25,460 nt of DNA, taken from positions 1 to 25,460 of the forward strand of contig JBOGUF010000130.1 in the NCBI GenBank assembly GCA_050696075.1, in the 5' to 3' direction. Position numbers and translations under genes: made by a program. The stretch's first letter is position 1. Every line of letters starts with the position of its first letter. The notes below the pieces were generated by a model that was not told where the DNA came from, searched no databases, and saw only the letters and a program-made list of their open reading frames with translations. Below, piece after piece: positions 15,811 to 22,874 of the stretch. The stretch comes from JBOGUF01 sp050696075 (GTDB lineage: Bacteria > Chloroflexota > Chloroflexia > Thermomicrobiales > UBA6265).

Positions 15811-15851
15811 GTATTACCGAAGAGTATAGGTAATACTCGCGCCCCTGTCGA
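15811..15851 (-). promoter_or_regulatory. vapBC promoter with overlapping operator palindrome
   Basis: On the minus strand TCGACA (15851-15846), a 17-bp spacer and TATACT (15828-15823) form a promoter with one mismatch in each box. A perfect 8-bp inverted repeat, GTATTACC (15811-15818) and GGTAATAC (15829-15836), brackets the -10 box with a 10-bp spacer, as expected for a VapB-type operator that blocks polymerase. The leader to ATG 15787 would be under 30 nt. Confidence 0.75.
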
Positions 15852-15903
15852 TGACGGCCGGGGGGAACCGTGCTCGACTGCCTCGCGGTTTCCCCCATTT
15901 GCG

Positions 15904-17133
15904 CTATCGACGCACACTCCCCGACGCGACCGGGCGCCGCGCCCAGCTTAGTTCCTGTTCGGATTCGATCTTGGCCGGGTCGATTTCGACGCCCATGCCG
16001 GGGCGGTCGGGGACGGTGATGTAGCCGTCGACCGGCACAACCGGCTCCGAGTAGAAATGCTGGAGGAGCTGGTTCCACTTGACGAGGAATTCCACCAGCG
16101 GGCAGGCGGGGATGGGTAGCGCCGCGCTGACCTGGACGTTGGTCGGCACCGAGTGGCCATGCGGGATCATCGGCAGATTGTAGGTCGAGGCGACCGCGGC
16201 AATCTTCATGATTTCCGAGACACCGCCGGCCCAGTAGGTGTCAGGTTGCAGGACCTCGGCGGCCCCCGCGTCCATGAGTTGCTTCAGGCCCCAGCGTGTG
16301 TACTCGTGCTCGCCGGTGGCGATCGGCACTCGCGACCGGCGGCGGATTTCGGCGCACTGCGGGATCAGGTCCGGCAGGACCGGCTCTTCGATCCAGCGCG
16401 GGCGCACATCCTCCAGCAGTTCCGACATCATCACCGTGTAAGGCACGTCCCAACTCATCCAGGCGTCGAGCATGAAGTCGACGTCGGGGCCGAGTGAATC
16501 GCGCAACGTCTCGGCGAGTTCGCGGTTGCGCCTGATTCCCTCCCGGCCGTCGTTCGGTCCCCAGCGCGGGAACCACTTGGTGGCGACGAACCCCTGGTCC
16601 TTGAACTCCTGTGCTCTGGCGCGCACGCGTTCAGGTTCGAGGGAGAAGCCGAGGGCGCTGGCGTAGGCGGGCACCTTGTCGCGCACCGGTCCACCCAGGA
16701 GGCGGCAGACGGAGGCGCTGACCCACTTGCCGCGCAGGTCCCAGAGGGTGGCGTCGATGGCGCTGATCGCCATCATCGTCGCGCCCTTGCGCCCATGGAC
16801 GGCGTCTCGGTACATCTTGTCCCAGATCCGCTCGGTCGCCCGCGGGTCCTCGCCCATCAGCAGGGTGCGGAACTGCTGGTCGACGATGTAGGCGACCTCG
16901 TGCCCGATCGGCCCGCCTAGGCCAGTGAGACCCTCATCGGTGTCGATCTCCAAAAAGACGGAGATAATGCGGGAGGCCCCTTCGTCAATCCGCTCCGGCA
17001 TCCAGCTTGTCGGACCCTGCGCCCAGTGCTCCGGGTAGACGTCGATCGGCCGGATGAGACGTTCTTCCCAGAACTCGCCGTCGTGATGCAACGTCCCGGT
17101 CAGTTCCCGCAATCGTACGCCGGTGATCTTCAC
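15904..17133 (-). CDS. Enolase-superfamily sugar acid dehydratase, rhamnonate-dehydratase-like
   Basis: 409 residues from GTG 17133, with GGAGAGGGAG 6 nt upstream. Enolase-superfamily (mandelate racemase group) enzymes abstract the proton next to a carboxylate with Mg2+. The layout follows L-rhamnonate dehydratase: HGRKGATMMAISAIDATLWD (113-132), ATKWFPRWGPNDG (184-196), FMLDAWMSWDV (D223), RWIEEP (E249), ATGEHEY (E275), LQPDTYWAGG (D298) and PHGHSV (H325). The three metal ligands and the His/Asp pair are all present. The substrate is probably a six-carbon aldonic acid, but not proven. It diverges from the formamidase-like gene across a 162-nt spacer that holds two dyads, suggesting shared control. 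Confidence 0.87.
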   Translation of the reverse strand: MKITGVRLRELTGTLHHDGEFWEERLIRPIDVYPEHWAQGPTSWMPERIDEGASRIISVFLEIDTDEGLTGLGGPIGHEVAYIVDQQFRTLLMGEDPRATERIWDKMYRDAVHGRKGATMMAISAIDATLWDLRGKWVSASVCRLLGGPVRDKVPAYASALGFSLEPERVRARAQEFKDQGFVATKWFPRWGPNDGREGIRRNRELAETLRDSLGPDVDFMLDAWMSWDVPYTVMMSELLEDVRPRWIEEPVLPDLIPQCAEIRRRSRVPIATGEHEYTRWGLKQLMDAGAAEVLQPDTYWAGGVSEIMKIAAVASTYNLPMIPHGHSVPTNVQVSAALPIPACPLVEFLVKWNQLLQHFYSEPVVPVDGYITVPDRPGMGVEIDPAKIESEQELSWARRPVASGSVRR

Positions 17134-17206
17134 GGTGGACTCCCTCTCCTGCTCGCGCCAAACCAGAGGCGTCAGTCTAGTGCAGAATCCCGAATCGGGA
17201 AACAGC

Positions 17207-17234
17207 TTGACAGCGCGGCTCAATGCCGTATTGT
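17207..17234 (+). promoter_or_regulatory. Predicted promoter of the formamidase-like gene
   Basis: TTGACA (17207-17212), a 16-bp spacer and TATTGT (17229-17234). The -35 box is perfect and the -10 matches 4 of 6. The first dyad starts at the last base of the -10 box, so a bound protein would block initiation. Confidence 0.55.
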
Positions 17235-17280
17235 GTTCTCAATCAGAACAGATCGGCGTGGAAAGTTCTCTAGAAGAACA
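17234..17280. promoter_or_regulatory. Two tandem GTTCT-N5-AGAAC dyads (putative operators)
   Basis: Dyad 1 is TGTTCT-caatc-AGAACA (17234-17250), dyad 2 is GTTCT-ctaga-AGAAC (17265-17279). Half-sites and spacer length are the same, spacers differ, and the centres are 30 bp apart, about three helical turns. They lie between the -10 box and the GTG start of the formamidase-like gene and upstream of the divergent enolase-superfamily gene. The cognate regulator is not evident. Confidence 0.6.
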
Positions 17281-17295
17281 CAGAGGAGGAGAACG

Positions 17296-18915
17296 GTGCT
17301 GGTTGGGTACGTCAGCGACGAGCGCTTCGTCGCGTTGGCCGATGTGCTGGTCGAGTTCGAACGGGATGGCGAGACCGTCGCCGTCGTGCGCTCGACGCCG
17401 CGTGGCAAGATCCTGGCCGACATCGAGCCAGGGCTGTACCGGGTGACGCTGGCGAAGACCGGGTTCGGACCGAAGAGCGTCGAGCTCAACGTCGGCGATG
17501 GGCCGCCCTACCAGTTCCGACTCCTCTCCGACTCCATCTTCGGCTACGTTTGGCCGAAGTGGGTGCGGACCGGCGAGCGGTCGGAGTACCGGGTGCATTC
17601 ACCGGAGCCGTACCAGCTCACCCTCTGGCGCTACGGATTGCGTAAAGAGTTCATCCAGATGCTCGGCTGGTTCGACGAGCATGGGCCGCGCGCGGTGGCG
17701 CAGATCACCCCGGACGGCGACTACACCCAAACCGGCGTCGGCTGGAACAAGATCGGCTACGGCAATCCGCACCTGACCCAGTTCGTCACCGGCCCGGAGC
17801 GTTCCGGGCTCTACTATCTCCAGGCGAAGGGGGAGTCGGGGCGCTTCTTCTCCTTTCCCTGGGTCGTGGCGCCGGAGCAGCCGTCCGCGCCGATCGCCGT
17901 GTTGGCCGCGACCAACACCTGGAACGCCTACAACAACTTCGGTGGCCGCGGCAACTACATCAACGCCGACTGCCTGCCGCCCGTGCCGACCGTCAACGCC
18001 CGGCTCGACCTGCCCCGCTACAACCGGGTCGGCGCCTTCGGCGTTTGGCAGCATCCGGACGATGCCTATCAGCCGCTCTCCTTCGAGCGACCCGAACCGG
18101 GCAACTCGGTGCCGGAAGGGACGGAAGCGACCGATCCGATCGCCGGTCGGCTCGGCTGCGCGATGGCGCCGGCCGAGTGGCGCTTGCTCGCCTGGTTGGA
18201 GCGAGAGGGATACGCCTACGACTTCTACAGCGAGCACCACCTCCACGCTGGCGCGCTCGACCTCGACGCCTACAAAGTGCTCATCATCAGCGTCCATCCC
18301 GAGTATTGGTCACGGCAGATGTACCAACGGGTCAAGGACTGGGTCTACCAGCGCGGCGGCCGCTTCATGTATTTGGGCGGCAACGGCATCAACTGCGAAG
18401 TGGAGTTCCTCGACGACGCCACGCTGCGTTTTTTGACCTTCAAGCCGAGCGAATCGGGCGATCTTGGTTACTACGACAAGGAGAACGACCGTTGGGTCGA
18501 TAGCCGTTTCCACCGCACCTACGAGAGCGAGGCGTCGCTGCTCGGCGTGACCACGACCGAAGCCGGGATCATGACCGCCGCGCCCTATCGGTGCCTGACG
18601 CCGGATAGCTGGGTCTTCACCGGCACCGGCCTACGGCAGGGAGACCTCTTTGGCACGGAGGGTCTGCAGGAACGCTGTCACGGCGGGGCATCCGGCCACG
18701 AGACGGACAAGGTGAGTCCCTCCACCCCGCCCGGCACGGTCCACCTGGCCAAGGGCACGAATCCGGAGGAGGGCGGCGCCGACATGGTTGTCTACCAAAC
18801 CGCCAGCGGCGGCGAGGTCTTTTCCGTCGGCTCGATCACCTGGCCGGCCTCGCTGCTGGTTGATCGATACACGTCGGCGATTACCCGCAACGTGTTGACG
18901 CGGTTCCTCGGGTAG
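17296..18915 (+). CDS. N,N-dimethylformamidase beta-subunit-like protein
   Basis: 539 residues from GTG 17296, with GGAGGAGA upstream. Residues 1 to about 70 look like a small beta-sandwich of the carboxypeptidase-regulatory type (YVSDERFVALADVLVEFERD ... IEPGLYRVTLAKTGF). The remainder resembles the C-terminal part of the large DMFase subunit: FFSFPWVVAPEQPSAPIAVL, ATNTWNAYNNFGGRGNY, YDFYSEHHLHAGALDLDAYK, LIISVHPEYWSRQMYQRVKD, RGGRFMYLGGNGINCEVEF and EVFSVGSITW, with a glutamine-amidotransferase-like fold. No DMFase small subunit is nearby. Homologues are widespread and mostly uncharacterised, so dimethylformamide hydrolysis should not be assumed; an amide linked to sugar-acid breakdown is possible given the neighbour. 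Confidence 0.8.
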   Translation: MLVGYVSDERFVALADVLVEFERDGETVAVVRSTPRGKILADIEPGLYRVTLAKTGFGPKSVELNVGDGPPYQFRLLSDSIFGYVWPKWVRTGERSEYRVHSPEPYQLTLWRYGLRKEFIQMLGWFDEHGPRAVAQITPDGDYTQTGVGWNKIGYGNPHLTQFVTGPERSGLYYLQAKGESGRFFSFPWVVAPEQPSAPIAVLAATNTWNAYNNFGGRGNYINADCLPPVPTVNARLDLPRYNRVGAFGVWQHPDDAYQPLSFERPEPGNSVPEGTEATDPIAGRLGCAMAPAEWRLLAWLEREGYAYDFYSEHHLHAGALDLDAYKVLIISVHPEYWSRQMYQRVKDWVYQRGGRFMYLGGNGINCEVEFLDDATLRFLTFKPSESGDLGYYDKENDRWVDSRFHRTYESEASLLGVTTTEAGIMTAAPYRCLTPDSWVFTGTGLRQGDLFGTEGLQERCHGGASGHETDKVSPSTPPGTVHLAKGTNPEEGGADMVVYQTASGGEVFSVGSITWPASLLVDRYTSAITRNVLTRFLG

Positions 18916-18976
18916 CCCCACACGTCAACCTACCGCCTTGGTCATGCCGCGCGGGCGCCGACGGCATTTCGGCGAC

Positions 18977-19005
18977 TTGACACATCCCTTCGGACTCCAT
19001 ATAGT
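18977..19005 (+). promoter_or_regulatory. Near-consensus promoter of the MarR-MFS operon
   Basis: TTGACA (18977-18982), exactly 17 bp, then TATAGT (19000-19005): one mismatch in all. Transcription would start near 19012, about 30 nt before GTG 19043. TTCGG is repeated at 19005-19009 and 19021-19025 in the leader; autoregulation is likely but no clean dyad is seen. Confidence 0.75.
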
Positions 19006-19042
19006 TCGGTATTGGAATGATTCGGAGAGCGAAGGAACGGCG

Positions 19043-19525
19043 GTGGACGACGACATCCTGATTGCGGAGGCAACCGAGTTACTGCCGCGGGTGAGCAAGC
19101 TGATGCACGCCACCATGGCCTGCTACCCGCACACCGCGAACCGGACCTTTGCCCAACGGCGGGCGCTGGCTCAGCTTTACAACGGCGGAGGCAGCAGTCT
19201 GGGCGAAGTGGCCCAAGCGGTCGGGCTTTCGATGCCGGCCACGTCGGAGATGATCGACCGGTTGGTTGAGGAGGGGATGGTCGCGCGGATGGTCAACCCG
19301 GCCGACCGGCGACAGATCATCCTTCAGCTGACGCCGACCGCCCGCACGATCGGCGACGAGATCCACGCGATTCACCGGGGGCAAGTGCAAGCCGCACTCG
19401 ACCGGATGGCGCCCGAAGAGCGGCCCATCTTTGTCCGGTCGTTGCGCGCCCTTGCGGAGGCGTTGCACGAATCGGTCGATGCACTCCAGCGGCGCGAGTG
19501 CCCGCGATCCGCGGATTCCCATTGA
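19043..19525 (+). CDS. MarR-family transcriptional regulator
   Basis: 160 residues from GTG 19043, with AGGA about 7 nt upstream; a longer frame upstream would run through the promoter. The winged helix-turn-helix lies at about residues 52-98: SLGEVAQAVGLSMPATSEMI as the helix-turn-helix, then DRLVEEGMVARMVNPADRRQ with the wing D-R-R that is a family hallmark. Flanking helices form the dimer. The exporter gene starts 82 nt downstream, so it most likely represses its own operon and is released by a compound that the exporter removes. Confidence 0.9.
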   Translation: MDDDILIAEATELLPRVSKLMHATMACYPHTANRTFAQRRALAQLYNGGGSSLGEVAQAVGLSMPATSEMIDRLVEEGMVARMVNPADRRQIILQLTPTARTIGDEIHAIHRGQVQAALDRMAPEERPIFVRSLRALAEALHESVDALQRRECPRSADSH

Positions 19526-19607
19526 AACCACGGGACGATGGCGACTCCATCGACGAGACGGCAGCGAAGGGTGGATTGCCGTTGAACGACGGAAGGGACT
19601 CTTGACG

Positions 19608-21248
19608 ATGTCTGATGCGAATGCGATTCCCCGCCCGACCGGCGGCGCACCGGCGGCGAACCAACAAGAGCACAACCCTTGGGCGGTGCTGGCCGTGCTC
19701 AGCGCGGCGGTCTTTATGCTCCTGCTCGACACCACGATCGTGAATGTGGCGCAAGTCAAAATCCGGCAAGACCTCGACGCCAGCTTGACGCAGATCCAGT
19801 GGGTGCTCGACTCCTACATTCTCACCTACGCGGTGCTGCTCCTCTCCTTCGGGCGTCTCGGCGACGTCTTCGGGCGCCGGCGGATGTTCATCGTCGGCAT
19901 GGCGATCTTTACCGCGGCGTCGGCGCTCTGCGGCGCTTCGGCCTGGATCGGCGAACAGATCGGCGTCTCGGGCATCAACGTCCTGATCGCGGCGCGCGTG
20001 CTGCAAGGGCTCGGCGGCGCCTTCATGATGCCGCAAAGCCTCTCGCTGATCACCGTCGCCTTCCCACCGGAGAAGCGAGGGGCGGCGCTCGGCATCTGGG
20101 GTGGCATCGTCGCCCTCGGCGCGATCGTCGGGCCGATCTTTGGCGGCTTGATCGTCACCGACTACGCCTGGGAGTGGGTCTTCCTGATCAACGTCCCGAT
20201 CGGCATCCTCGGTGTGTTCGCGACGCGGCGGATCGTGCCGGAGTCGGTCGACCCGCTGGCGAGCCGGAAGATCGACCGCGGTGGGATCGTCCTTTCCGGC
20301 ACCGGTATCTTTGCCCTCGTCTACGCCAGCATCGAGGGGAACAAGGAGGGGTGGACGAGCCCGCTGATCCTCGGTCTCTTCGCCGCGGCGGCGGTGTTGC
20401 TAACCCTCTTCGTTCTCTGGGAGCGGCGTTCGCCCGACCCGATGATGAAGCTGGAGCTCTTCAAGCTGCGCAACTTCTGGGTCGGCAACGTGATCGCGCT
20501 CGCGGTCGCCTTCGGCATGCTCGGCATTTTCTTCCCGATGACGCTCTTCCTGCAATCGGTGCTCGACTTCTCTCCGATTCGGGCCGGGCTGACAATGACG
20601 CCGATGTCGATCATGATCCTCATTGCCGCGCCGCTTTCGGGCCGGCTCAGTGATCGGATCGGCGCCCGCTGGATCCTGGTAGCCGGCCTGACGCTGATGA
20701 CCGCCGGCATCCTGCTCATCATCCAGCAGATCGACATGGAAACCGACTGGCTGGGGCTCCTGCCCGCCTTGATCGTGACCGGCACCGGCATGGGGATGAC
20801 CTTCGCCCCGATGACGGCGGCCTCGATGAAGGAGGTGCCGCCGCGCATTGCCGGCAGCGCCTCCGGCATCATCAACACGATGCGCAACGTCGGCCAGGTG
20901 CTCGGTATCGCGGTGCTGGGCGGGGTGTTGCAGAGCCGGATCGACGTACACGCCAGTGATCGCCTCGCCAGTGACGGTCTCGATCCGGCGCTGCAAAACC
21001 GGGTCGTCGAACTTGCCGAGCAGAGCCGGTTTGAGGAGATCGTGGCCGTGTTGCCGGCGGACGTGGTCGGCCCGGTGCTCGGCCAACTGCGGCTAGCCTT
21101 CGCCGACGGCATTCAGAACACCTTCTTCGTCGGCGCGATGGCCTGCCTTCTCTCGGCCCTCTTCGCCCTGCTGATTCGCAACCCGGCTCGCGCCCAAGCG
21201 CCCGCGCACGAGCAGGCGGAACAACGGGTGGTGATGGCCGCGGACTAG
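19608..21248 (+). CDS. MFS drug/metabolite exporter, DHA2 (EmrB/QacA) family
   Basis: 546 residues from ATG 19608; GGAAGGG lies 10 nt upstream. About fourteen hydrophobic segments, as in DHA2 proton antiporters. Motif D1 LDTTIVNVAQ (residues about 40-49) at the end of helix 1, motif A GRLGDVFGRRRMFI between helices 2 and 3, ARVLQGLGGAFMMPQSLSLI (motif B) and GIWGGIVALGAIVGPIFGGL (motif C, the antiporter signature) are all present. A second motif A-like loop SGRLSDRIGARW lies in the C-terminal half. It is transcribed with the MarR gene. The substrate cannot be told. The stop codon lies at the edge of a heptamer repeat block. Confidence 0.92.
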   Translation: MSDANAIPRPTGGAPAANQQEHNPWAVLAVLSAAVFMLLLDTTIVNVAQVKIRQDLDASLTQIQWVLDSYILTYAVLLLSFGRLGDVFGRRRMFIVGMAIFTAASALCGASAWIGEQIGVSGINVLIAARVLQGLGGAFMMPQSLSLITVAFPPEKRGAALGIWGGIVALGAIVGPIFGGLIVTDYAWEWVFLINVPIGILGVFATRRIVPESVDPLASRKIDRGGIVLSGTGIFALVYASIEGNKEGWTSPLILGLFAAAAVLLTLFVLWERRSPDPMMKLELFKLRNFWVGNVIALAVAFGMLGIFFPMTLFLQSVLDFSPIRAGLTMTPMSIMILIAAPLSGRLSDRIGARWILVAGLTLMTAGILLIIQQIDMETDWLGLLPALIVTGTGMGMTFAPMTAASMKEVPPRIAGSASGIINTMRNVGQVLGIAVLGGVLQSRIDVHASDRLASDGLDPALQNRVVELAEQSRFEEIVAVLPADVVGPVLGQLRLAFADGIQNTFFVGAMACLLSALFALLIRNPARAQAPAHEQAEQRVVMAAD

Positions 21249-21379
21249 TCGTGAGTCGTGAGACGTGAGTCGTGAATCACCTGTCGGCTGTAAAATGCCG
21301 TCAGTTCGTCACGACGAGTCGCCGCCCATACTGGGCATGCCAATGTCGACTCACGACTCACGACTCACGACTCACGACT
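21247..21379. repeat. Inverted heptamer repeat block (TGAGTCG array facing CGACTCA array)
   Basis: The left arm (21247-21279) is about four TGAGTCG-type heptamers, one with a change; the right arm (21347-21379) is 4.7 perfect copies of the reverse complement CGACTCA. The 67-nt middle also contains CGACGAGTCG. The arms can form a long hairpin. The block starts two bases inside the exporter stop codon and ends 20 bases before the GNAT-like gene. Confidence 0.85.
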
Positions 21380-21398
21380 GATTGGCGGGAGGCGTGCC

Positions 21399-22079
21399 GT
21401 GCGAGGACGAGCGCCGACTGTTGCCACCGAGCCGATCGTGCCCGTGCGGCTGGCGCAGGATCAGGTCTTCGAGGCGGGCGACTATTTGGGCCGCGCGGTC
21501 GCGGACGACCCGATCGTGTCCGCGATCGTGCCTGTGCCCAGCCACCGCACCCGCCAGGCGATGGCGACTGCCAGTCGCCACCTGGTGCAGTACGCCGAGC
21601 GCTGGGGCGAGGTTTACACCACGGGTGGCCGCATCGACGGGTTGGCGGTCTGGTTGCCTCCGGCGCCCCATCAGCCGGTCGGCCTGGCGCGTCGGGGCGC
21701 CGCGCTGCTGACCGCGCTCACTGCCGAGTTGGAGCCGGACGACACGATCCGTCTCGTCGGGATCGGCATGCGGTTGGCCCGCGCCCGCCGCCGCGCCATC
21801 GACCGTCCCCACTGGCACCTCGTCACGCTTTCCACCTGCTCGCCTCAGATCGAGGTGATCAGCGACGCGCTGATTCGTCCGATCCTCGCTCGCGCCGACA
21901 TGGAGCGTGTTCCCTGTTTCACCGCCAGCGCGCGGGCGCAGCAAGTCCTCTTCTTCGTCCGTCATGGCTTCCAAGCCGTGCGCGACGACCTGCTGACGCC
22001 GCGCGGCCCCCGCGTCTGGTCGCTGGTGCGAGAACCGCGGCAATCCCCTGCCGCCTGGCACCTGACGCCTGACGCCTGA
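21399..22079 (+). CDS. GNAT-like acetyltransferase fold protein with degenerate acetyl-CoA loop
   Basis: 226 residues from GTG 21399, with GGGAGG 6-7 nt upstream. The C-terminal part follows a known GNAT subgroup: RPHWHLVTLSTCSPQ (strand 4), DALIRPILARADMERVPCFT (helix and strand 5) and VLFFVRHGFQAVRDD (last helix and strand). The acetyl-CoA loop, normally Q/R-x-x-G-x-G/A before the helix, reads QIEVISDA and has no glycine. Catalysis is therefore doubtful; it may be a binding protein or a gene in decay. The last five codons and the stop (22065-22079) are part of a heptamer array, so the C-terminus depends on the repeat count. Confidence 0.72.
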   Translation: MRGRAPTVATEPIVPVRLAQDQVFEAGDYLGRAVADDPIVSAIVPVPSHRTRQAMATASRHLVQYAERWGEVYTTGGRIDGLAVWLPPAPHQPVGLARRGAALLTALTAELEPDDTIRLVGIGMRLARARRRAIDRPHWHLVTLSTCSPQIEVISDALIRPILARADMERVPCFTASARAQQVLFFVRHGFQAVRDDLLTPRGPRVWSLVREPRQSPAAWHLTPDA

Positions 22080-22090
22080 CGCCTGACGCC
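22061..22090. repeat. CCTGACG heptamer tandem repeat between convergent genes
   Basis: Four perfect CCTGACG copies (22061-22088) plus CC. The array fills the space between the stops of the GNAT-like gene (22079) and the SDR gene (22091) and supplies the end of the former. A change of one copy would shift the reading frame of the last codons. Confidence 0.85.
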
Positions 22091-22852
22091 TTAAATCATC
22101 AGGTCGCCGCCGTTGATGTCGAGTGAGGCGCCGGTGATGTAGGCGGCGCGGTCGGAGGCGAGAAAGGCGACGAGTTCGGCCACTTCCTCCGGCCGACCGA
22201 GGCGGGGGATGGGGAAGCTCCGGGCATAGGCGGCGGTGCGTTCGTCGTCAATCGTGGCGCGGACCATCTCGGTGTCGATCAGGCCGGGGCAGACCGCGTT
22301 GACGGTGATTCCGTCCGCCGCGACCTCCTTCGCCACATGTCGGGTGAAGCCAAGCACGCCCGCTTTCGCCGCCGTGTAGTGCGCCCCGCCGACCGTGCTC
22401 ACATTCTTGCCCGCCGTCGACGAGAAGTTCACGATTCGCCCCCAGCCCGCCGCCTGCATGGCGGACAATACGGCCTGCGTACAGAGGAAGGTCCCTTTCA
22501 GGTTGACGTCGATGACCCGATCCCACTCCTCCTCGGGGATGTCGCCCACTCGCGTCGGGTAGAGGATGCCGGCGTTGTTGATCAGGATGTGGAGCGCGCC
22601 GAACGCCTCGACGGTCCGCGCGACCATCGCTTGCACGGCGGCGCGGTCGGTGACGTCGGCGGGGAACGCGATCGCGTCCGCGCCCAGGACGCGCAGCGCG
22701 TTTGCGGCGTCTTCGGCCGTCGCCGGGTTACGGTCATTGACGGCGATCTTCGCTCCCCGTGCGCTCAAGGCGTGCGCAACCGCGCGTCCCATCCCCTGAC
22801 CGCCCCCAGTGACAATCGCGACGCGACCTGACAACTCTCCGAGGGTCTGCAT
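22091..22852 (-). CDS. Short-chain dehydrogenase/reductase (FabG-like)
   Basis: 253 residues from ATG 22852. A classical SDR: the Rossmann cofactor loop TGGGQGMG (15-22), NNAG (92-95), catalytic Ser144/145 in VNFSSTAG, Y159 and K163 in HYTAAK, and the PGLIDTEM segment after strand 6. D40 in VNDRN at the end of strand 2 suggests NAD(H) rather than NADP(H). It follows kbl after 22 nt and is surely in the same operon. Kbl usually pairs with threonine 3-dehydrogenase; this SDR could fill that role or act on another 3-hydroxy compound. Both are inference. Confidence 0.88.
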   Translation of the reverse strand: MQTLGELSGRVAIVTGGGQGMGRAVAHALSARGAKIAVNDRNPATAEDAANALRVLGADAIAFPADVTDRAAVQAMVARTVEAFGALHILINNAGILYPTRVGDIPEEEWDRVIDVNLKGTFLCTQAVLSAMQAAGWGRIVNFSSTAGKNVSTVGGAHYTAAKAGVLGFTRHVAKEVAADGITVNAVCPGLIDTEMVRATIDDERTAAYARSFPIPRLGRPEEVAELVAFLASDRAAYITGASLDINGGDLMI

Positions 22853-22874
22853 GCTCGTGCTCCGATGTGTTCGT

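Noticed and set aside
17234..17280. LexA-type SOS box
   Set aside because: LexA sites of Gram-positives read GAAC-N4-GTTC; here the half-sites are in the opposite order with 5-bp spacers, and neighbours are catabolic genes.
21247..21379. Possible CRISPR array in the repeat block
   Set aside because: Units are 7 bp, contiguous and inverted, with no spacers; no cas genes nearby.
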